Assembly (NCBI RefSeq): GCF_000758725.1
Contig: NZ_CP009428.1
Location: 372,001 to 436,000 of the forward strand
DNA from: Paenibacillus odorifer
GTDB taxonomy: Bacteria > Bacillota > Bacilli > Paenibacillales > Paenibacillaceae
Direction: 5' to 3'
DNA: 64,000 bases
Shown here: piece by piece, positions 1 to 9,323 of the stretch
Layout: every line of letters starts with the position of its first letter
How positions within the stretch are numbered: the stretch's first letter is position 1
Translations under genes and position numbers: made by a program
The notes under the pieces: model-generated
What the model was told of the DNA's origin: nothing
Database searches by the model: none
The model's input: the letters and a program-made list of their open reading frames with translations, nothing else

Positions 1-554
1 GGATTGATCTTACCAAGACTAATCCGGGTTTGACTAAGGTAGTAGTAGGATTGGGCTGGGATACTAATAAGTATAGCGGCGGCCAAGATTTTGACCTTGA
101 TGCTTCAGCCTTTCTACTGCATGAAGATGGTAAAGCCAAGGGCTCCGATGATTTTGTATTCTACAATAATCCCTCGGGTGGCGCAGGTTCTTTGACTCAT
201 ACGGGGGATAACCGTACGGGTGAGGGGGACGGAGATGATGAGCAGATTGTTGTTGACTTCAGCAAAATCCCTGCTCATATTCAGCGCATCGGAATAACGG
301 TAACGATCTATGATTACGAAACTCGGGCACAAAACTTTGGACAAGTCTCCAATGCCTTTGTACGTGTGGTAGATGCTTCTAATGATCGTGAAGTGCTTCG
401 CTTTGATCTGGGTGAAGACTTCTCAACTGAAACAGCTGTTGTATTCTGTGAGTTCTACCGCAATGGTGCGGATTGGAAGTTCCAGGCGATTGGAAGTGGC
501 TTTGCCGGCGGTCTAAGCGCTTTATGCAGAAACTATGGACTGGACGCGCAATAG
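1..554 (+). CDS. TerD family stress protein, 5' end outside window
   Basis: The reading frame is open from base 3 to the TAG at 552-554, and its first visible residues ([10 protein letters not shown]) are the usual second block of TerD proteins, so only about ten N-terminal residues are missing. TerD proteins are small cytoplasmic beta-sandwich proteins that bind calcium and act in tellurite, phage and general stress resistance. The acidic segment [11 protein letters not shown] and the Asp-rich [13 protein letters not shown] stretch are the family metal-binding features. It is followed closely by a second TerD-type gene and by terC, so it belongs to a ter operon whose start lies to the left. 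The family call is secure; the metal and the stress are not visible from sequence. Confidence 0.93.
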   Translation, partial: IDLTKTNPGLTKVVVGLGWDTNKYSGGQDFDLDASAFLLHEDGKAKGSDDFVFYNNPSGGAGSLTHTGDNRTGEGDGDDEQIVVDFSKIPAHIQRIGITVTIYDYETRAQNFGQVSNAFVRVVDASNDREVLRFDLGEDFSTETAVVFCEFYRNGADWKFQAIGSGFAGGLSALCRNYGLDAQ

Positions 555-687
555 CATCCAAGTGGGCGGGGTCATTACCGATCCTGCCCTTTTTCTAAAT
601 ATTTAGAGCAGTACAGACTCCACTTTGTGGGGTTCTTTTTTACAAAATTATGGGTTGGTTTACTCCATTTATAAAGGTGGCGTAAGA

Positions 688-1968
688 ATGAGTGTTAACG
701 TAGTCAAAGGGCAAAAAGCTGATCTGACCAAAGGCAATGCTGGACTTCATTCTATAATCGTAGAAATCGGCTGGAATGCTCCGGCTGCTCTGGAGATTGA
801 TAGCTCTGCTTTCCTGCTTGGATCAGAGGGTAAGGTAAGTAAAGACGAGGATTTAATATTTTATAATAATCCAGCCACTTCTTATATTAGGTATAAGGAT
901 GTGCCAGGATTCAATGACCGCAAGCAATTCGAAGTTCAATTGGATAAGATTCCTTCCGATGTGATGAAGATTGCCTTTACACTTACCATCTATGATGGGG
1001 AGAAAAGGGGTCAAAGTTTTGGGCAAGTAAGTCAGGCCTATTTTCGGATTCTGAATCAAGTAACAGGTGCGGAACTGCTCCGATGTGATCTCGACAATCT
1101 TTTCTCCGTGGAAACGGCCATTGTGGTAGGGGAATTATATAGATATAACAGTGAATGGAAGTTCAGTGCCATTGCAGCGGGGTTTGCCGGAGGTTTGAAA
1201 GAGATATGCAGCAACTTTGGTATTGAAGCGAATGAGGAGCCTGCTCCTGCTGCTCCACAGCCGGAGGTTAAGCCGCAGATTCCACCACAAATCTTCGCAA
1301 CGCCGCCTGCGCAGCCAGTGAAACGTGAAGAGAGCCCTCCACCCACACCTCCGCCTTCGCCAATAAATCTCAACTTGAAGAAAATCGAGCTGAAGAAAAA
1401 AGGCGATTCCATCAATTTGAAAAAATCAGCCAGTGGTGATTTAGGGGAAGTGTTGATTAATCTCAACTGGAACCAGAAACAGGGCGGACTCTTTAGTCGT
1501 AAAAATGGCGTAGATCTAGATCTTGCTTGTCTGTATGAACTGAAGAATGGCAGTAAAGGAGTGGTACAAGCGTTAGGCAATGCCTTTGGCTCCTTAAATC
1601 AACCTCCTTATGTCATGCTTGATGGGGATGATCGTACAGGCTCCGTAACTACTGGTGAGAATTTGCGTATAAATGGTATCAAAATTTCCGAGATTGAACG
1701 CATTCTAGTGTTTTCCTTTATTTATAAAGGGGTAACCAACTGGTCGGAGGCCGATGGGGTTGTCACCATCAAACAAGGCGGAGGACCTGATATCATTGTA
1801 AATTTGGACGAGCATAACAACCGAAAAGGGATGTGTGCCATTGCGTTATTCCGGAATGTAAGCAATGAAACATTTAGTGTTGAACGGCTGGTGCAATATT
1901 ACAGTGGTCATCGTGAGATGGATGAAGCCTATGGATGGGGGCTGCGCTGGGTTGCGGGCAGCAAATAA
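688..1968 (+). CDS. Tandem TerD-domain protein (TerA-like)
   Basis: A 426-residue protein with two TerD-type domains joined by a proline-rich linker (about residues 183-230). The start at 688 follows AAAGGTGG; an upstream in-frame ATG at 625 has no ribosome binding site. The first domain begins like a normal TerD (MSVNVVKGQKADLTKG) but its metal loop reads ALEIDSSAFLL instead of [11 protein letters not shown], so calcium ligands are partly lost. The second domain keeps the loop (GVDLDLACLYEL) and a GDDRTG motif. This architecture resembles TerA-type members of ter operons. It probably works with the adjacent TerD and TerC at the membrane; the exact role is unknown. Confidence 0.87.
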   Translation: MSVNVVKGQKADLTKGNAGLHSIIVEIGWNAPAALEIDSSAFLLGSEGKVSKDEDLIFYNNPATSYIRYKDVPGFNDRKQFEVQLDKIPSDVMKIAFTLTIYDGEKRGQSFGQVSQAYFRILNQVTGAELLRCDLDNLFSVETAIVVGELYRYNSEWKFSAIAAGFAGGLKEICSNFGIEANEEPAPAAPQPEVKPQIPPQIFATPPAQPVKREESPPPTPPPSPINLNLKKIELKKKGDSINLKKSASGDLGEVLINLNWNQKQGGLFSRKNGVDLDLACLYELKNGSKGVVQALGNAFGSLNQPPYVMLDGDDRTGSVTTGENLRINGIKISEIERILVFSFIYKGVTNWSEADGVVTIKQGGGPDIIVNLDEHNNRKGMCAIALFRNVSNETFSVERLVQYYSGHREMDEAYGWGLRWVAGSK

Positions 1969-1995
1969 TCGATTTTACCGGAGGCGCAAAGTGTA

Positions 1996-2736
1996 ATGGA
2001 TTGGTTCGCAGATTTTTTTAGAAATATTAGTGAGAATTACGGGCATTTTTTCTCATGGAGTGATGTAGTAGGCACGCTCTCTGATCCTGTGAGCTGGGGG
2101 ATTATCGGAAGCTTAATTCTACTAGAAGGTTTGCTCTCTGCAGATAATGCGCTTGTGCTTGCCGTTATGGTTAAGCATCTACCTAAGGAGCAGCAGAAAA
2201 AGGCACTTTTCTACGGTATCTTAGGGGCTTATTTGTTCAGATTCCTGGCCATTGGACTAGGGACATTTCTTATTAAGTTTACTTTGGTTAAGGTTCTTGG
2301 TGCACTGTATCTCTTTTATATCGCATATAAAGGTTTATTTAAGGGCAGTGGCGAAGAGCATACGGAGAATAAAGGCACTTCTTTTTGGAAGACGGTTCTC
2401 CTTGTTGAATTAATGGATATTGCTTTCAGTATTGACAGTGTCATTGCTGCATTTGGACTTAGCGATCAGGTTTGGGTTCTCTTTATGGGTGGTATATTAG
2501 GAGTTCTGATGATGCGCGGAGTGGCGCAGGTATTCTTGAAGCTTATTGATAAATTCCCTGAATTGGAACAGGCAGCGTTCCTGCTTATCGCCATTATTGC
2601 GGGTAAGATGCTAGCGGGTGCTTTTGGCTTTGAATTGCCGCATGTCGTATTCTTTACAATCCTTATAGCGGTATTCGTGGGTACGATCCTCTACAGTGCT
2701 AGACGTAAGAAAAAAGATGCCCACAAAAGTGCATGA
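1996..2736 (+). CDS. TerC family integral membrane protein
   Basis: A 246-residue polytopic membrane protein. Two family signatures are visible: the segment with LLSADNALVLAVMV near residue 45 and the later ELMDIAFSIDSVIAAFGL, which supply conserved Asp and Asn residues inside membrane helices. TerC proteins (YceF/YkoY type in Bacillus) are linked to manganese efflux and to metalation of exported proteins, and in ter operons they form the membrane anchor for TerD-type proteins. The gene follows the TerA-like gene by 27 bp with GGAGG upstream, so the two are co-transcribed. The lysine-rich tail should be cytoplasmic. Whether this member moves manganese or only scaffolds Ter proteins cannot be decided here. 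Confidence 0.92.
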   Translation: MDWFADFFRNISENYGHFFSWSDVVGTLSDPVSWGIIGSLILLEGLLSADNALVLAVMVKHLPKEQQKKALFYGILGAYLFRFLAIGLGTFLIKFTLVKVLGALYLFYIAYKGLFKGSGEEHTENKGTSFWKTVLLVELMDIAFSIDSVIAAFGLSDQVWVLFMGGILGVLMMRGVAQVFLKLIDKFPELEQAAFLLIAIIAGKMLAGAFGFELPHVVFFTILIAVFVGTILYSARRKKKDAHKSA

Positions 2737-2960
2737 TTAAAAAAGTAATTGCACCATAGAGAAGTCGGAGCCGATCATGCAAGAATAGAAACGCCTGCTT
2801 CTTTCAGGTAATCGTATATGTTATAGCGTAGGCCTTCACTTATATTTGAGAGAGCCAAGATGCCATCCCAAGGGACAGTATTGCCGGTTCTGACACTCTC
2901 TATGAGGAGAGGTCTACGCTTGTTTTGCTTGGCTTCGCAAAACTATAAGGGGGAACCGAT
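2737..2960 (+). promoter_or_regulatory. Structured leader between terC and the lyase gene
   Basis: This 224-bp gap holds no gene but shows clear secondary structure. A ten-pair stem joins 2826-2835 to 2910-2919 (one G-U pair). Inside it, AGAGAG at 2849-2854 pairs with CTCTCT at 2896-2901. A further hairpin, GTTTTGC 2922-2928 with GCAAAAC 2937-2943, ends four bases before the ribosome binding site AAGGGGG (2947-2953) of the next gene. There is no U-tract terminator. It fits an internal 5' leader or processing element that separates expression of terD/terA/terC from the enzyme half of the operon. It does not match the yybP-ykoY manganese riboswitch often found near terC genes. Confidence 0.5.
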
Positions 2961-4169
2961 TTGAGATACTTCGATTACCTGACGAAAGAACAAGAAAACT
3001 CTTTGTTTTACACTCCGCCTATCTCATTTGATCATACCACGAACAAGGAACTGCTAGCCTACGCTGTCGGCGCTGCCCTCTATATGCCGGCTACCCGTGC
3101 AAGTGTTGCAGAAGACATCATTAAGCTCAAGAATGCAGGTCTGGTGACGGTTATTATAGATCTGGAGGACGCAATCGGAGATGACCAGGTTGACAATGCA
3201 GAGGAGTCTATTATCCAGCATCTTATTTATCTAGCTGCTTACGCAGAAAATGAGCTGGATTCGGCAAACAGCCTCCCGCTTCTTTTTATACGAGTACGTA
3301 ACCCGGACCAACTCCGGCAAATGATTTTCCGCTTGGGATCCTTGGTAACGATGTTAACAGGGTTTGTTTTTCCTAAGTTCTCTGTGGACAATGGAATTCA
3401 ATATTTTGAAACGTTAGCTGAGTACAACAATACGCGTGGTTATAATGATCCTGTGCTTTACGGGATGCCAATCTTGGAAACTGCACCTATTATTTATCGG
3501 GAAAGTCGAGTGGACAGTCTGCTATCTATCCGTGATTTACTCCGTAATTACCGTGAACTTGTCCTAAACGTTAGAATTGGGGCAACGGATTTCTCCAGTC
3601 TGTTCGGACTGCGTCGCAGTCCTGATGTTAGTATTTATGATCTTACTCCTATTCGTGACTGTATCTCGGACATTATCAATGTGTTTGGGCGGGTTGAAGA
3701 GGGATATGTGATCTCAGGACCCGTCTGGGAGTATTTTGCGAATAAAGGCCATCGAGTTCTCCGGCCGCAGCTACGGCAGACGCCATTTGAGGATACTTAC
3801 GGCAAAAACGGCCGTGATATGCGGAATAGCTATATTTCGAGCAGTGTAGACGGGCTAATTCGTGAGGTTATTTTAGATAAAGAGAATGGAATTGTAGGCA
3901 AGACGATTATCCATCCTTCTCACCTCAGACCTGTTCAGGCGATGTATACGGTTATGCATGAGGAATACGTTGATGCTTTAAGCATTGTAGAAAGTAATGA
4001 TGGCAGTTTGGGCGTGTTTAAGAGTCAATATTTTAATAAAATGAATGAAATTAAGCCCCATCTCAATTGGGCAAGACGAACTTTACTACGATCTCAAATA
4101 TACGGGGTGTTACATGAACAACAGCATTTTGTCGGATTATTACCCGAAAACGAATTTACGCACGTATAA
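2961..4169 (+). CDS. HpcH/HpaI aldolase / CitE-like lyase of the Ter operon
   Basis: A 402-residue protein starting with TTG behind AAGGGGG. It has features of the citrate-lyase-beta/HpcH TIM barrel: ALYMPATRAS near the N terminus, the acidic segment VIIDLEDAIGDD that in this family binds the metal and CoA-linked substrate, PILETAPII with the second acidic ligand, and GKTIIHPSHLRPVQAM near the end. Such proteins make or cleave C-C bonds of small keto acids or acyl-CoA. In ter operons of this kind the lyase occurs with PRTase, HAD and ATP-grasp enzymes, a set proposed by Anantharaman and colleagues to make a nucleoside-like metabolite. It overlaps the next gene by 56 bp, which suggests translational coupling. 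The substrate is unknown. Confidence 0.85.
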   Translation: MRYFDYLTKEQENSLFYTPPISFDHTTNKELLAYAVGAALYMPATRASVAEDIIKLKNAGLVTVIIDLEDAIGDDQVDNAEESIIQHLIYLAAYAENELDSANSLPLLFIRVRNPDQLRQMIFRLGSLVTMLTGFVFPKFSVDNGIQYFETLAEYNNTRGYNDPVLYGMPILETAPIIYRESRVDSLLSIRDLLRNYRELVLNVRIGATDFSSLFGLRRSPDVSIYDLTPIRDCISDIINVFGRVEEGYVISGPVWEYFANKGHRVLRPQLRQTPFEDTYGKNGRDMRNSYISSSVDGLIREVILDKENGIVGKTIIHPSHLRPVQAMYTVMHEEYVDALSIVESNDGSLGVFKSQYFNKMNEIKPHLNWARRTLLRSQIYGVLHEQQHFVGLLPENEFTHV

Positions 4170-5556
4170 CATAGTCGAGAACCTGCAAGTGAATGTAACC
4201 GAAACCTTTAACCCCTTTCATATGCCTCTGGATTCTTTATTCTCTATGGCGGCGCGAATTAATAAAAAGCGGACTTTTCTGTTTGTCAGTAAGGTGCTTG
4301 GCAAGCATATCCCCGTCGATCCGTATACTTCACTTCTAAGCGGAGCAGCGTTGGCGCTGCTGTTATATCAGGAGATGAACGGTGATTCCGTGGACAGTGA
4401 TCGTATGACAGAGTTATTGGATATGGCGGTTCATGGGCTGATTCATCCTGAATTTGCTAAGGAAGCCTATCAACATTTGCTAGCGGCCCAGCTGGTTTTG
4501 CCCAAGCCTGTGGTTTTTATTGGATTCGCAGAAACGGCAACTGCACTGGGTCACAGTGTGTACAACATCTTTGCTGAGCAGGCATCATATATTCATACTA
4601 CGCGTGAGCATATTCCTGATTTGGAGTCTGTTGTAAGTTTTGTAGAAGAACATTCTCATGCGGTTGATCATCTATGTTATGCCTTGGATACCGAACTATT
4701 ATCTGGGACAGAGCCTATTATATTGGTAGATGACGAGATTACGACTGGGAAAACCGCGATCAATACGATTCGGGATATTCAGTCAAAGTTCCCGCGAGAG
4801 GAATATGTGGTAGTCTCCCTTTTGGACTGGAGAAGCGGCAGCAATCTTCAACACTATAGTGATCTTGAGCAGGAGCTGGGGATTCGCATTAAGTCGTTAT
4901 GTCTGCTGCAAGGGAATATTGAAGTGATAGGTTCACCAGTATTTAATAAGGATACAGAGCAGCTGGATAGAGAGGCTGCTTTAGAGTGTGAGGTTGTAAC
5001 CACTTATGCTCCAGATGGAATGGAACGACTGGAGGTATCCTCTATCGATTCATATGGTGAGATTAACACAGCGCCGTATATGAAATATAGTGGACGTTTC
5101 GGAATTGTGTCGCAGGATAATCCGGGGCTTGATCAGGGTGTGAAGCGAATAGCTGAACAGCTGCGGCAATTGCGTAGAGGACCGAAAGCCTTGGTAATGG
5201 GCGTAGGGGAATTTATGTATCTTCCGATGAGAGTGGCGGCGGAAATGGGGGAAGGGATTGCTTATCAGTCTTCCACTAGAAGTCCAATCCACCCTGAGCG
5301 TCGACCGGATTATGGGGTGCATAGTGCTGCTGCCTATCCTTCAGCCGGCGACCCGGAGATCACAAACTTTATCTATAATGTAGCTCCTGATCAATACGAT
5401 GATATATTTGTGCTGATTGAGCGTGATGTACCGCATGAACGTATGAAACCTATGCTTGATATACTGAAGAAACTGGCCCGCCATAAAGTGCATCTTATTG
5501 TACTGACCTCGGAAAGAAGAAGTGGAGGCCCTACCAATGAAGGGAACAGTAACTGA
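4114..5556 (+). CDS. Phosphoribosyltransferase with TRSP domain (PRTase_2-TRSP)
   Basis: A 480-residue protein, start chosen at the ATG behind ACGGGGTGTTAC; a longer frame from 4045 would overlap the previous gene far more. The middle holds an orotate-PRTase-like fold with the PRPP-binding loop ILVDDEITTGKT near residues 203-215 and an upstream VVFIGFAETATALG strand-turn. The C-terminal part carries STRSPIHP near residue 386, the signature that names the TRSP domain, fused C-terminal to this PRTase class. The fusion is typical of the Ter-linked biosynthetic operon, where it is thought to attach ribose-phosphate to a base-like compound. It sits between the lyase and StiP-type genes with overlapping reading frames. 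Domain assignment is strong; product chemistry is inferred. Confidence 0.87.
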   Translation: MNNSILSDYYPKTNLRTYNIVENLQVNVTETFNPFHMPLDSLFSMAARINKKRTFLFVSKVLGKHIPVDPYTSLLSGAALALLLYQEMNGDSVDSDRMTELLDMAVHGLIHPEFAKEAYQHLLAAQLVLPKPVVFIGFAETATALGHSVYNIFAEQASYIHTTREHIPDLESVVSFVEEHSHAVDHLCYALDTELLSGTEPIILVDDEITTGKTAINTIRDIQSKFPREEYVVVSLLDWRSGSNLQHYSDLEQELGIRIKSLCLLQGNIEVIGSPVFNKDTEQLDREAALECEVVTTYAPDGMERLEVSSIDSYGEINTAPYMKYSGRFGIVSQDNPGLDQGVKRIAEQLRQLRRGPKALVMGVGEFMYLPMRVAAEMGEGIAYQSSTRSPIHPERRPDYGVHSAAAYPSAGDPEITNFIYNVAPDQYDDIFVLIERDVPHERMKPMLDILKKLARHKVHLIVLTSERRSGGPTNEGNSN

Positions 5557-6688
5557 AGAAATTCTAAACAGAAGTATAGCCGAACCGGTTCCGCTAGGCA
5601 GCTATTCTCCATCAGATGTTATATTTTTGCTTAAGGATCTGAGTGATGTTTCACTGGAGCGGGCGACTGACGAAAGAGAGGCCGCCATTCAATCAGGTGT
5701 ACATTACTCTGAGATGCTGCCCGTGGAATATCAGCCTACTGAGCAGTATATTGAGTTATTTCACGAGACGCTGGAGCAATCTGCGGAGAAGGTCGCTCTA
5801 GCAGTAGCGGTAGTCTCTGAGATGATTGTCGCTCAACGGGGACTTGATACGGTGTTAGTCTCTTTGGCAAGAGCGGGAACACCAATTGGTGTACTGATTA
5901 AGCGTTATATCCAAGAGCGATATGATGCTGATTTGCCGCATTATAGTATCTCTATCATTCGGGGCAAGGGGATTGATGAGAACGCAATCCTCTATATTCT
6001 GCAAAAGCACGGGCTTGACGCTGATTTGCAGTTTGTCGATGGATGGACGGGGAAAGGAGCTATTCGCCAGGTATTGATTGAAGCGTGCAACAGCCTGTAT
6101 GAGAAATATGGCATTCGGCTAAATGATGACCTGGCCGTATTGGCTGATCCCGGGAATTGTTCAGGCACGTTCGGTACTAGAGAGGATTATCTTATTCCTA
6201 GTGCATGCCTCAATTCTACGGTGTCAGGGCTGATGAGCCGGACAGTGCTGCGCGATGATTTAATCGGTCCGGAAGAATTCCATGGGGCTAAATTCTACAA
6301 GGAATGGCTCGATACGGATGTATCTAATGTATTCATTGCGGCGATCTGCCCGTATTTCTCCTCCGTTGCGGAAGAAGCACAAGGGATTGCTGAACAGATG
6401 CAGCAATCCCCGCCAGAAATTACATGGCAGGGGCTGCGTGATATTCAGAGTATTCAAGAAGTGTTCGGCATAGATAACATCAATTTGGTCAAGCCCGGAG
6501 TCGGAGAAACAACCCGAGTGCTGCTGCGCAGAGTACCGTGGAAGATTCTTGTCGATACTATGGATAATCCAAATCTCCGTCATATTATTCTCTTAGCAGA
6601 GGATAGGGGGGTTCCAGTAGAAGTATTCCCTGGACTCACCTATTCCTGTTGCGGGATTATTAAACCGCTGAGAGGTGAGACGGAATGA
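5537..6688 (+). CDS. StiP/PRTase_1-like protein with C-terminal PELOTA domain
   Basis: A 383-residue protein. The start at 5537 is preceded by GGAGG at the right distance and lies inside the end of the previous gene; a GTG at 5522 is possible but worse placed. The first 270 residues match the family called cysteine protease StiP or PRTase_1, with VLVSLARAGTPIGVLI near residue 110 and IIRGKGID. The last 80 residues (from about IDNINLVKPGVGETTRVLLRR) form a PELOTA-type, L7Ae-like RNA-binding domain. In Ter operons this fusion accompanies the TRSP-PRTase. The name protease is historical; an enzyme of nucleoside-like metabolite synthesis is a better guess. It overlaps the next gene by 4 bp (ATGA). 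Confidence 0.83.
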   Translation: MKGTVTEEILNRSIAEPVPLGSYSPSDVIFLLKDLSDVSLERATDEREAAIQSGVHYSEMLPVEYQPTEQYIELFHETLEQSAEKVALAVAVVSEMIVAQRGLDTVLVSLARAGTPIGVLIKRYIQERYDADLPHYSISIIRGKGIDENAILYILQKHGLDADLQFVDGWTGKGAIRQVLIEACNSLYEKYGIRLNDDLAVLADPGNCSGTFGTREDYLIPSACLNSTVSGLMSRTVLRDDLIGPEEFHGAKFYKEWLDTDVSNVFIAAICPYFSSVAEEAQGIAEQMQQSPPEITWQGLRDIQSIQEVFGIDNINLVKPGVGETTRVLLRRVPWKILVDTMDNPNLRHIILLAEDRGVPVEVFPGLTYSCCGIIKPLRGETE

Positions 6689-7518
6689 TCTATGCCAGTG
6701 ATTTGGACCGAACGTTAATCTATTCCCTAAATGCAATCGGTGTCCCGGAGAATACTCCGGGCCTGGTTCCTGCGGAGGTTGTGGATGGCAAGACGGTTTC
6801 ATACATTTCCCAAAAAGCATTGGCTGATCTGATGGAGCTTACTTCCCGTATTATCTTTATGCCCGTTACAACACGTACAATCGCGCAGTATAAGCGTATT
6901 AATCTGTTTCAAGACACGATTATTCCAGACTACGCGATTACTAGTAATGGCGGGAATATTCTGATTGGTGGCGAAGTGGATAAGAGCTGGAGAGCTTCTG
7001 TGGGCAGGCTTGTTCAAAATGAATCGGCTGCGGCAGAAGAAGTTAGAATGCACGTTAGGTCTGTAGTGCACGAGGAATGGATCATTAGTGAGCGGTATTG
7101 TGATGATTTATTCTATACCTTTGTGGTAGTGCGTGATTTATTACCTATGGATGAGATTACGAATCTGGCAGAGCGATTATACGATTTGGGCTGGCGGGTA
7201 TCCTTACAAGGGCGCAAGCTATATGTCGTTCCTGCCGCTGTAAATAAAAGTGATGCGATTGTTTATGTACGCCGGACGGTTCGGTCAGAACCGATGGTAG
7301 CATCGGGAGATTCCTTGTTGGATAAGAGTTTACTAGAAAGTGCGGACTATGCGATTGCTCCTTGTCATGGAGAAATATTTGCAGAGCAGCAGAGTGGTCT
7401 TGTAAAATCAAGGTATCCCTTTACGAAGCAAGCGGGTGTTTTTGCTGGTGATGAAATTCTACAGTATGTAAACATGATCTATAATAACTTAACCGTATTG
7501 GGAGTTGGGCCACTATGA
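6685..7518 (+). CDS. HAD superfamily phosphatase of the Ter operon
   Basis: A 277-residue cytoplasmic HAD hydrolase. The nucleophile motif DLDRT is at residues 6-10, motif II at the VTTRT segment near residue 60, and motif IV is seen as GDSLLDK near residues 208-214. The size and cap arrangement resemble sucrose-phosphate or Cof-type phosphatases (C2 cap). It overlaps both neighbours by 4 bp (ATGA junctions at 6685 and 7515), so it is tightly coupled to the StiP-PELOTA and ATP-grasp genes. It probably removes phosphate from the product of the PRTases; this is inference from operon context. Confidence 0.88.
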   Translation: MIYASDLDRTLIYSLNAIGVPENTPGLVPAEVVDGKTVSYISQKALADLMELTSRIIFMPVTTRTIAQYKRINLFQDTIIPDYAITSNGGNILIGGEVDKSWRASVGRLVQNESAAAEEVRMHVRSVVHEEWIISERYCDDLFYTFVVVRDLLPMDEITNLAERLYDLGWRVSLQGRKLYVVPAAVNKSDAIVYVRRTVRSEPMVASGDSLLDKSLLESADYAIAPCHGEIFAEQQSGLVKSRYPFTKQAGVFAGDEILQYVNMIYNNLTVLGVGPL

Positions 7519-8570
7519 AAAAGGTAAACATTTATTTCAATCGCTGGTTTTCCGTCGCTTACCATTATATGAATCTCATCCGCAATAATGAGGATGGCGT
7601 TCCTGTACAAATCTTCGCCACGCACCCAGATATTCACCATATGTCACTTCAAGGGGCTGATGTTGCTGGGACTGAACCGGCACTGACTGGAATAGAATAT
7701 GTTCAATTTTGTGTGGATTTCTGTCGCCGCAATGAGATCGATATCTTTATTCCACGGTTACATATGCTGGATATAGCTTTGCATGCTGCTATGTTTGATG
7801 CGATTGGTACCAAGGTTCTGGTCTGTAGAGATTTGGACTTGTTGGAGACCATCATGGATAAGGGTAAGTTCTACGAAAGTGTTAAGGAAACCGGGATTAT
7901 GACAATTCCTGATTATCATGTGGTCAGTACAGCAGAGCAGTTCAAAGAGGCTTATCATGATCTTGTAGCCAAAGGGCATCGCGTATGCTTTAAACCTACG
8001 GAGACAGAGGGGGGCCTCGGCTTCCGTATCATTGATAACACACGTAGTCCTCTGCAGGAGCTGTTTGGTCATGTAACACCGCTGATATCCTTCGAAGAGG
8101 CTTATCGTATTCTGGGAAGTGAAGCTACATTCCCTGAACTTATGGTGATGGAATTGCTGGAAGGTTATGAATACAGTATAGATTGCTTGTCAGATGAGAA
8201 CGGCAGACTGTTAGCGGCTGTGCCCCGTCGTAAAGCTGGCGGCCGTCTGCGGCTGATGGAGCATATTCCGGAGCTGGAGGAGATCGCTTCTCGGGTAGCA
8301 GAGGTATATAAAATACCTTTCAATTTCAATATTCAAATGAAGTATAGTGGTGGAATTCCTAAACTGCTGGAGATTAACCCCCGGATGTCTGGAGGTCTTC
8401 ATATTTCTTGTCTGTCTGGAATTAACTTTCCATACCTGGCTGTCAAAAGTGCACTCGGCGGAGAGGTACAGCCTGCGGAGTTCGGCGATAATGTGCTTGC
8501 CAGCCATGTAGAGCAGCCGCTAATTATGAAAATAAACGGCGAATCCGTAATTTCGGATCCCGTGAATTGA
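7515..8570 (+). CDS. ATP-grasp ligase of the Ter operon
   Basis: A 351-residue ATP-grasp enzyme. Visible features are CFKPTETEGGLGFR (ATP phosphate-binding lysine and glycine loop), VMELLEGYEYSIDCL, and KLLEINPRMSGG, whose Glu and Asn bind magnesium. ATP-grasp enzymes form amide or ester bonds through an acyl-phosphate. In Ter operons this ligase is thought to add an amino acid or similar group to the nucleoside-like compound made by the PRTases. The ATG at 7515 overlaps the HAD gene end. The family is clear; the carboxylate and acceptor are unknown. Confidence 0.9.
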   Translation: MKKVNIYFNRWFSVAYHYMNLIRNNEDGVPVQIFATHPDIHHMSLQGADVAGTEPALTGIEYVQFCVDFCRRNEIDIFIPRLHMLDIALHAAMFDAIGTKVLVCRDLDLLETIMDKGKFYESVKETGIMTIPDYHVVSTAEQFKEAYHDLVAKGHRVCFKPTETEGGLGFRIIDNTRSPLQELFGHVTPLISFEEAYRILGSEATFPELMVMELLEGYEYSIDCLSDENGRLLAAVPRRKAGGRLRLMEHIPELEEIASRVAEVYKIPFNFNIQMKYSGGIPKLLEINPRMSGGLHISCLSGINFPYLAVKSALGGEVQPAEFGDNVLASHVEQPLIMKINGESVISDPVN

Positions 8571-8595
8571 GCGTTCGCAATCTCGCTCACAAGAG

Positions 8596-9312
8596 GTGAG
8601 AAAAATTAAATTTAAATCGAAAATATTGCTGTATGCCGGTATTGGCTATGTTGTCGCTGTATTAACGAGCTCTTTTCTGCCTGAGTTACTCTCCTTGCTG
8701 TTGCCTGTAGCAGGTGCTGCTGTAGGGGTTCTTGCAACGAGAAGTCCGAGAACCAACCTTCCGGCTGAGGTGCTGCCAGCAGGTCCAGAGACGGTACCTA
8801 TTGCTCCAGCTCCCTCTGCAAATGCTCCGCAATTAAATAGTGCGGCAAATAATGCTGCACCATTTAATCCGGGCAATAGTGGTAGAACTGAGGCCGAACC
8901 GACGAAGATTGGACCGGAATTTGCTCCGGTAGTTGAGTATCTTAGCATTCTGGAAGATATGATTATCTCCGAAGGGCAGAAGGATACACTGGACAATGAA
9001 ATTGTCGAGAAATCACTGGCGCTTTTTGCGAGACTTCAACGTGTAATTCCGCTGCTGCAGGAGCTCAATAATGGCGATATTAATCACACGGTCCGCAGAT
9101 TGATTCTGAAGGATTTGAATGGTGTGATTAACCCATTTTTGCGCCTAAGTGGTGAAGCAAAGACGAAGAATCGGAGAACGCTGCTGAACGGTCTAAGAGA
9201 TGTTGATTCCAAAATATCGGATATTGCTTCGACGATCGAACATAAAGACCTGATGGAACTTCAGACGAAGGCGGAACTGATTCATCAGCGGTATAGCAGT
9301 TCCGAATTATAG
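8596..9312 (+). CDS. XpaC-like membrane protein upstream of telA
   Basis: About 235-238 residues: a hydrophobic N terminus with one or two membrane segments (residues 10-45), an Ala/Pro-rich linker (about 50-105), then a helical domain. In Bacillus an XpaC-type protein of similar plan sits directly upstream of a TelA homologue (xpaC-yaaN), and this gene occupies the same place. The start is odd. GTG 8596 is the only conventional codon but lies inside the best ribosome binding site, AAGAGGTGAG (8591-8600). The in-frame ATT at 8605 is ideally spaced behind that site, so initiation may be at AUU. Function unknown; annotation as a phosphate-indolyl hydrolase would be name transfer only. Confidence 0.75.
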   Translation: MRKIKFKSKILLYAGIGYVVAVLTSSFLPELLSLLLPVAGAAVGVLATRSPRTNLPAEVLPAGPETVPIAPAPSANAPQLNSAANNAAPFNPGNSGRTEAEPTKIGPEFAPVVEYLSILEDMIISEGQKDTLDNEIVEKSLALFARLQRVIPLLQELNNGDINHTVRRLILKDLNGVINPFLRLSGEAKTKNRRTLLNGLRDVDSKISDIASTIEHKDLMELQTKAELIHQRYSSSEL

Positions 9313-9323
9313 GAGGGAAACCC

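Noticed and set aside
2826..2960. yybP-ykoY manganese riboswitch next to terC
   Set aside because: It lies downstream of terC and lacks the conserved GGGGAGUAGC-type core.
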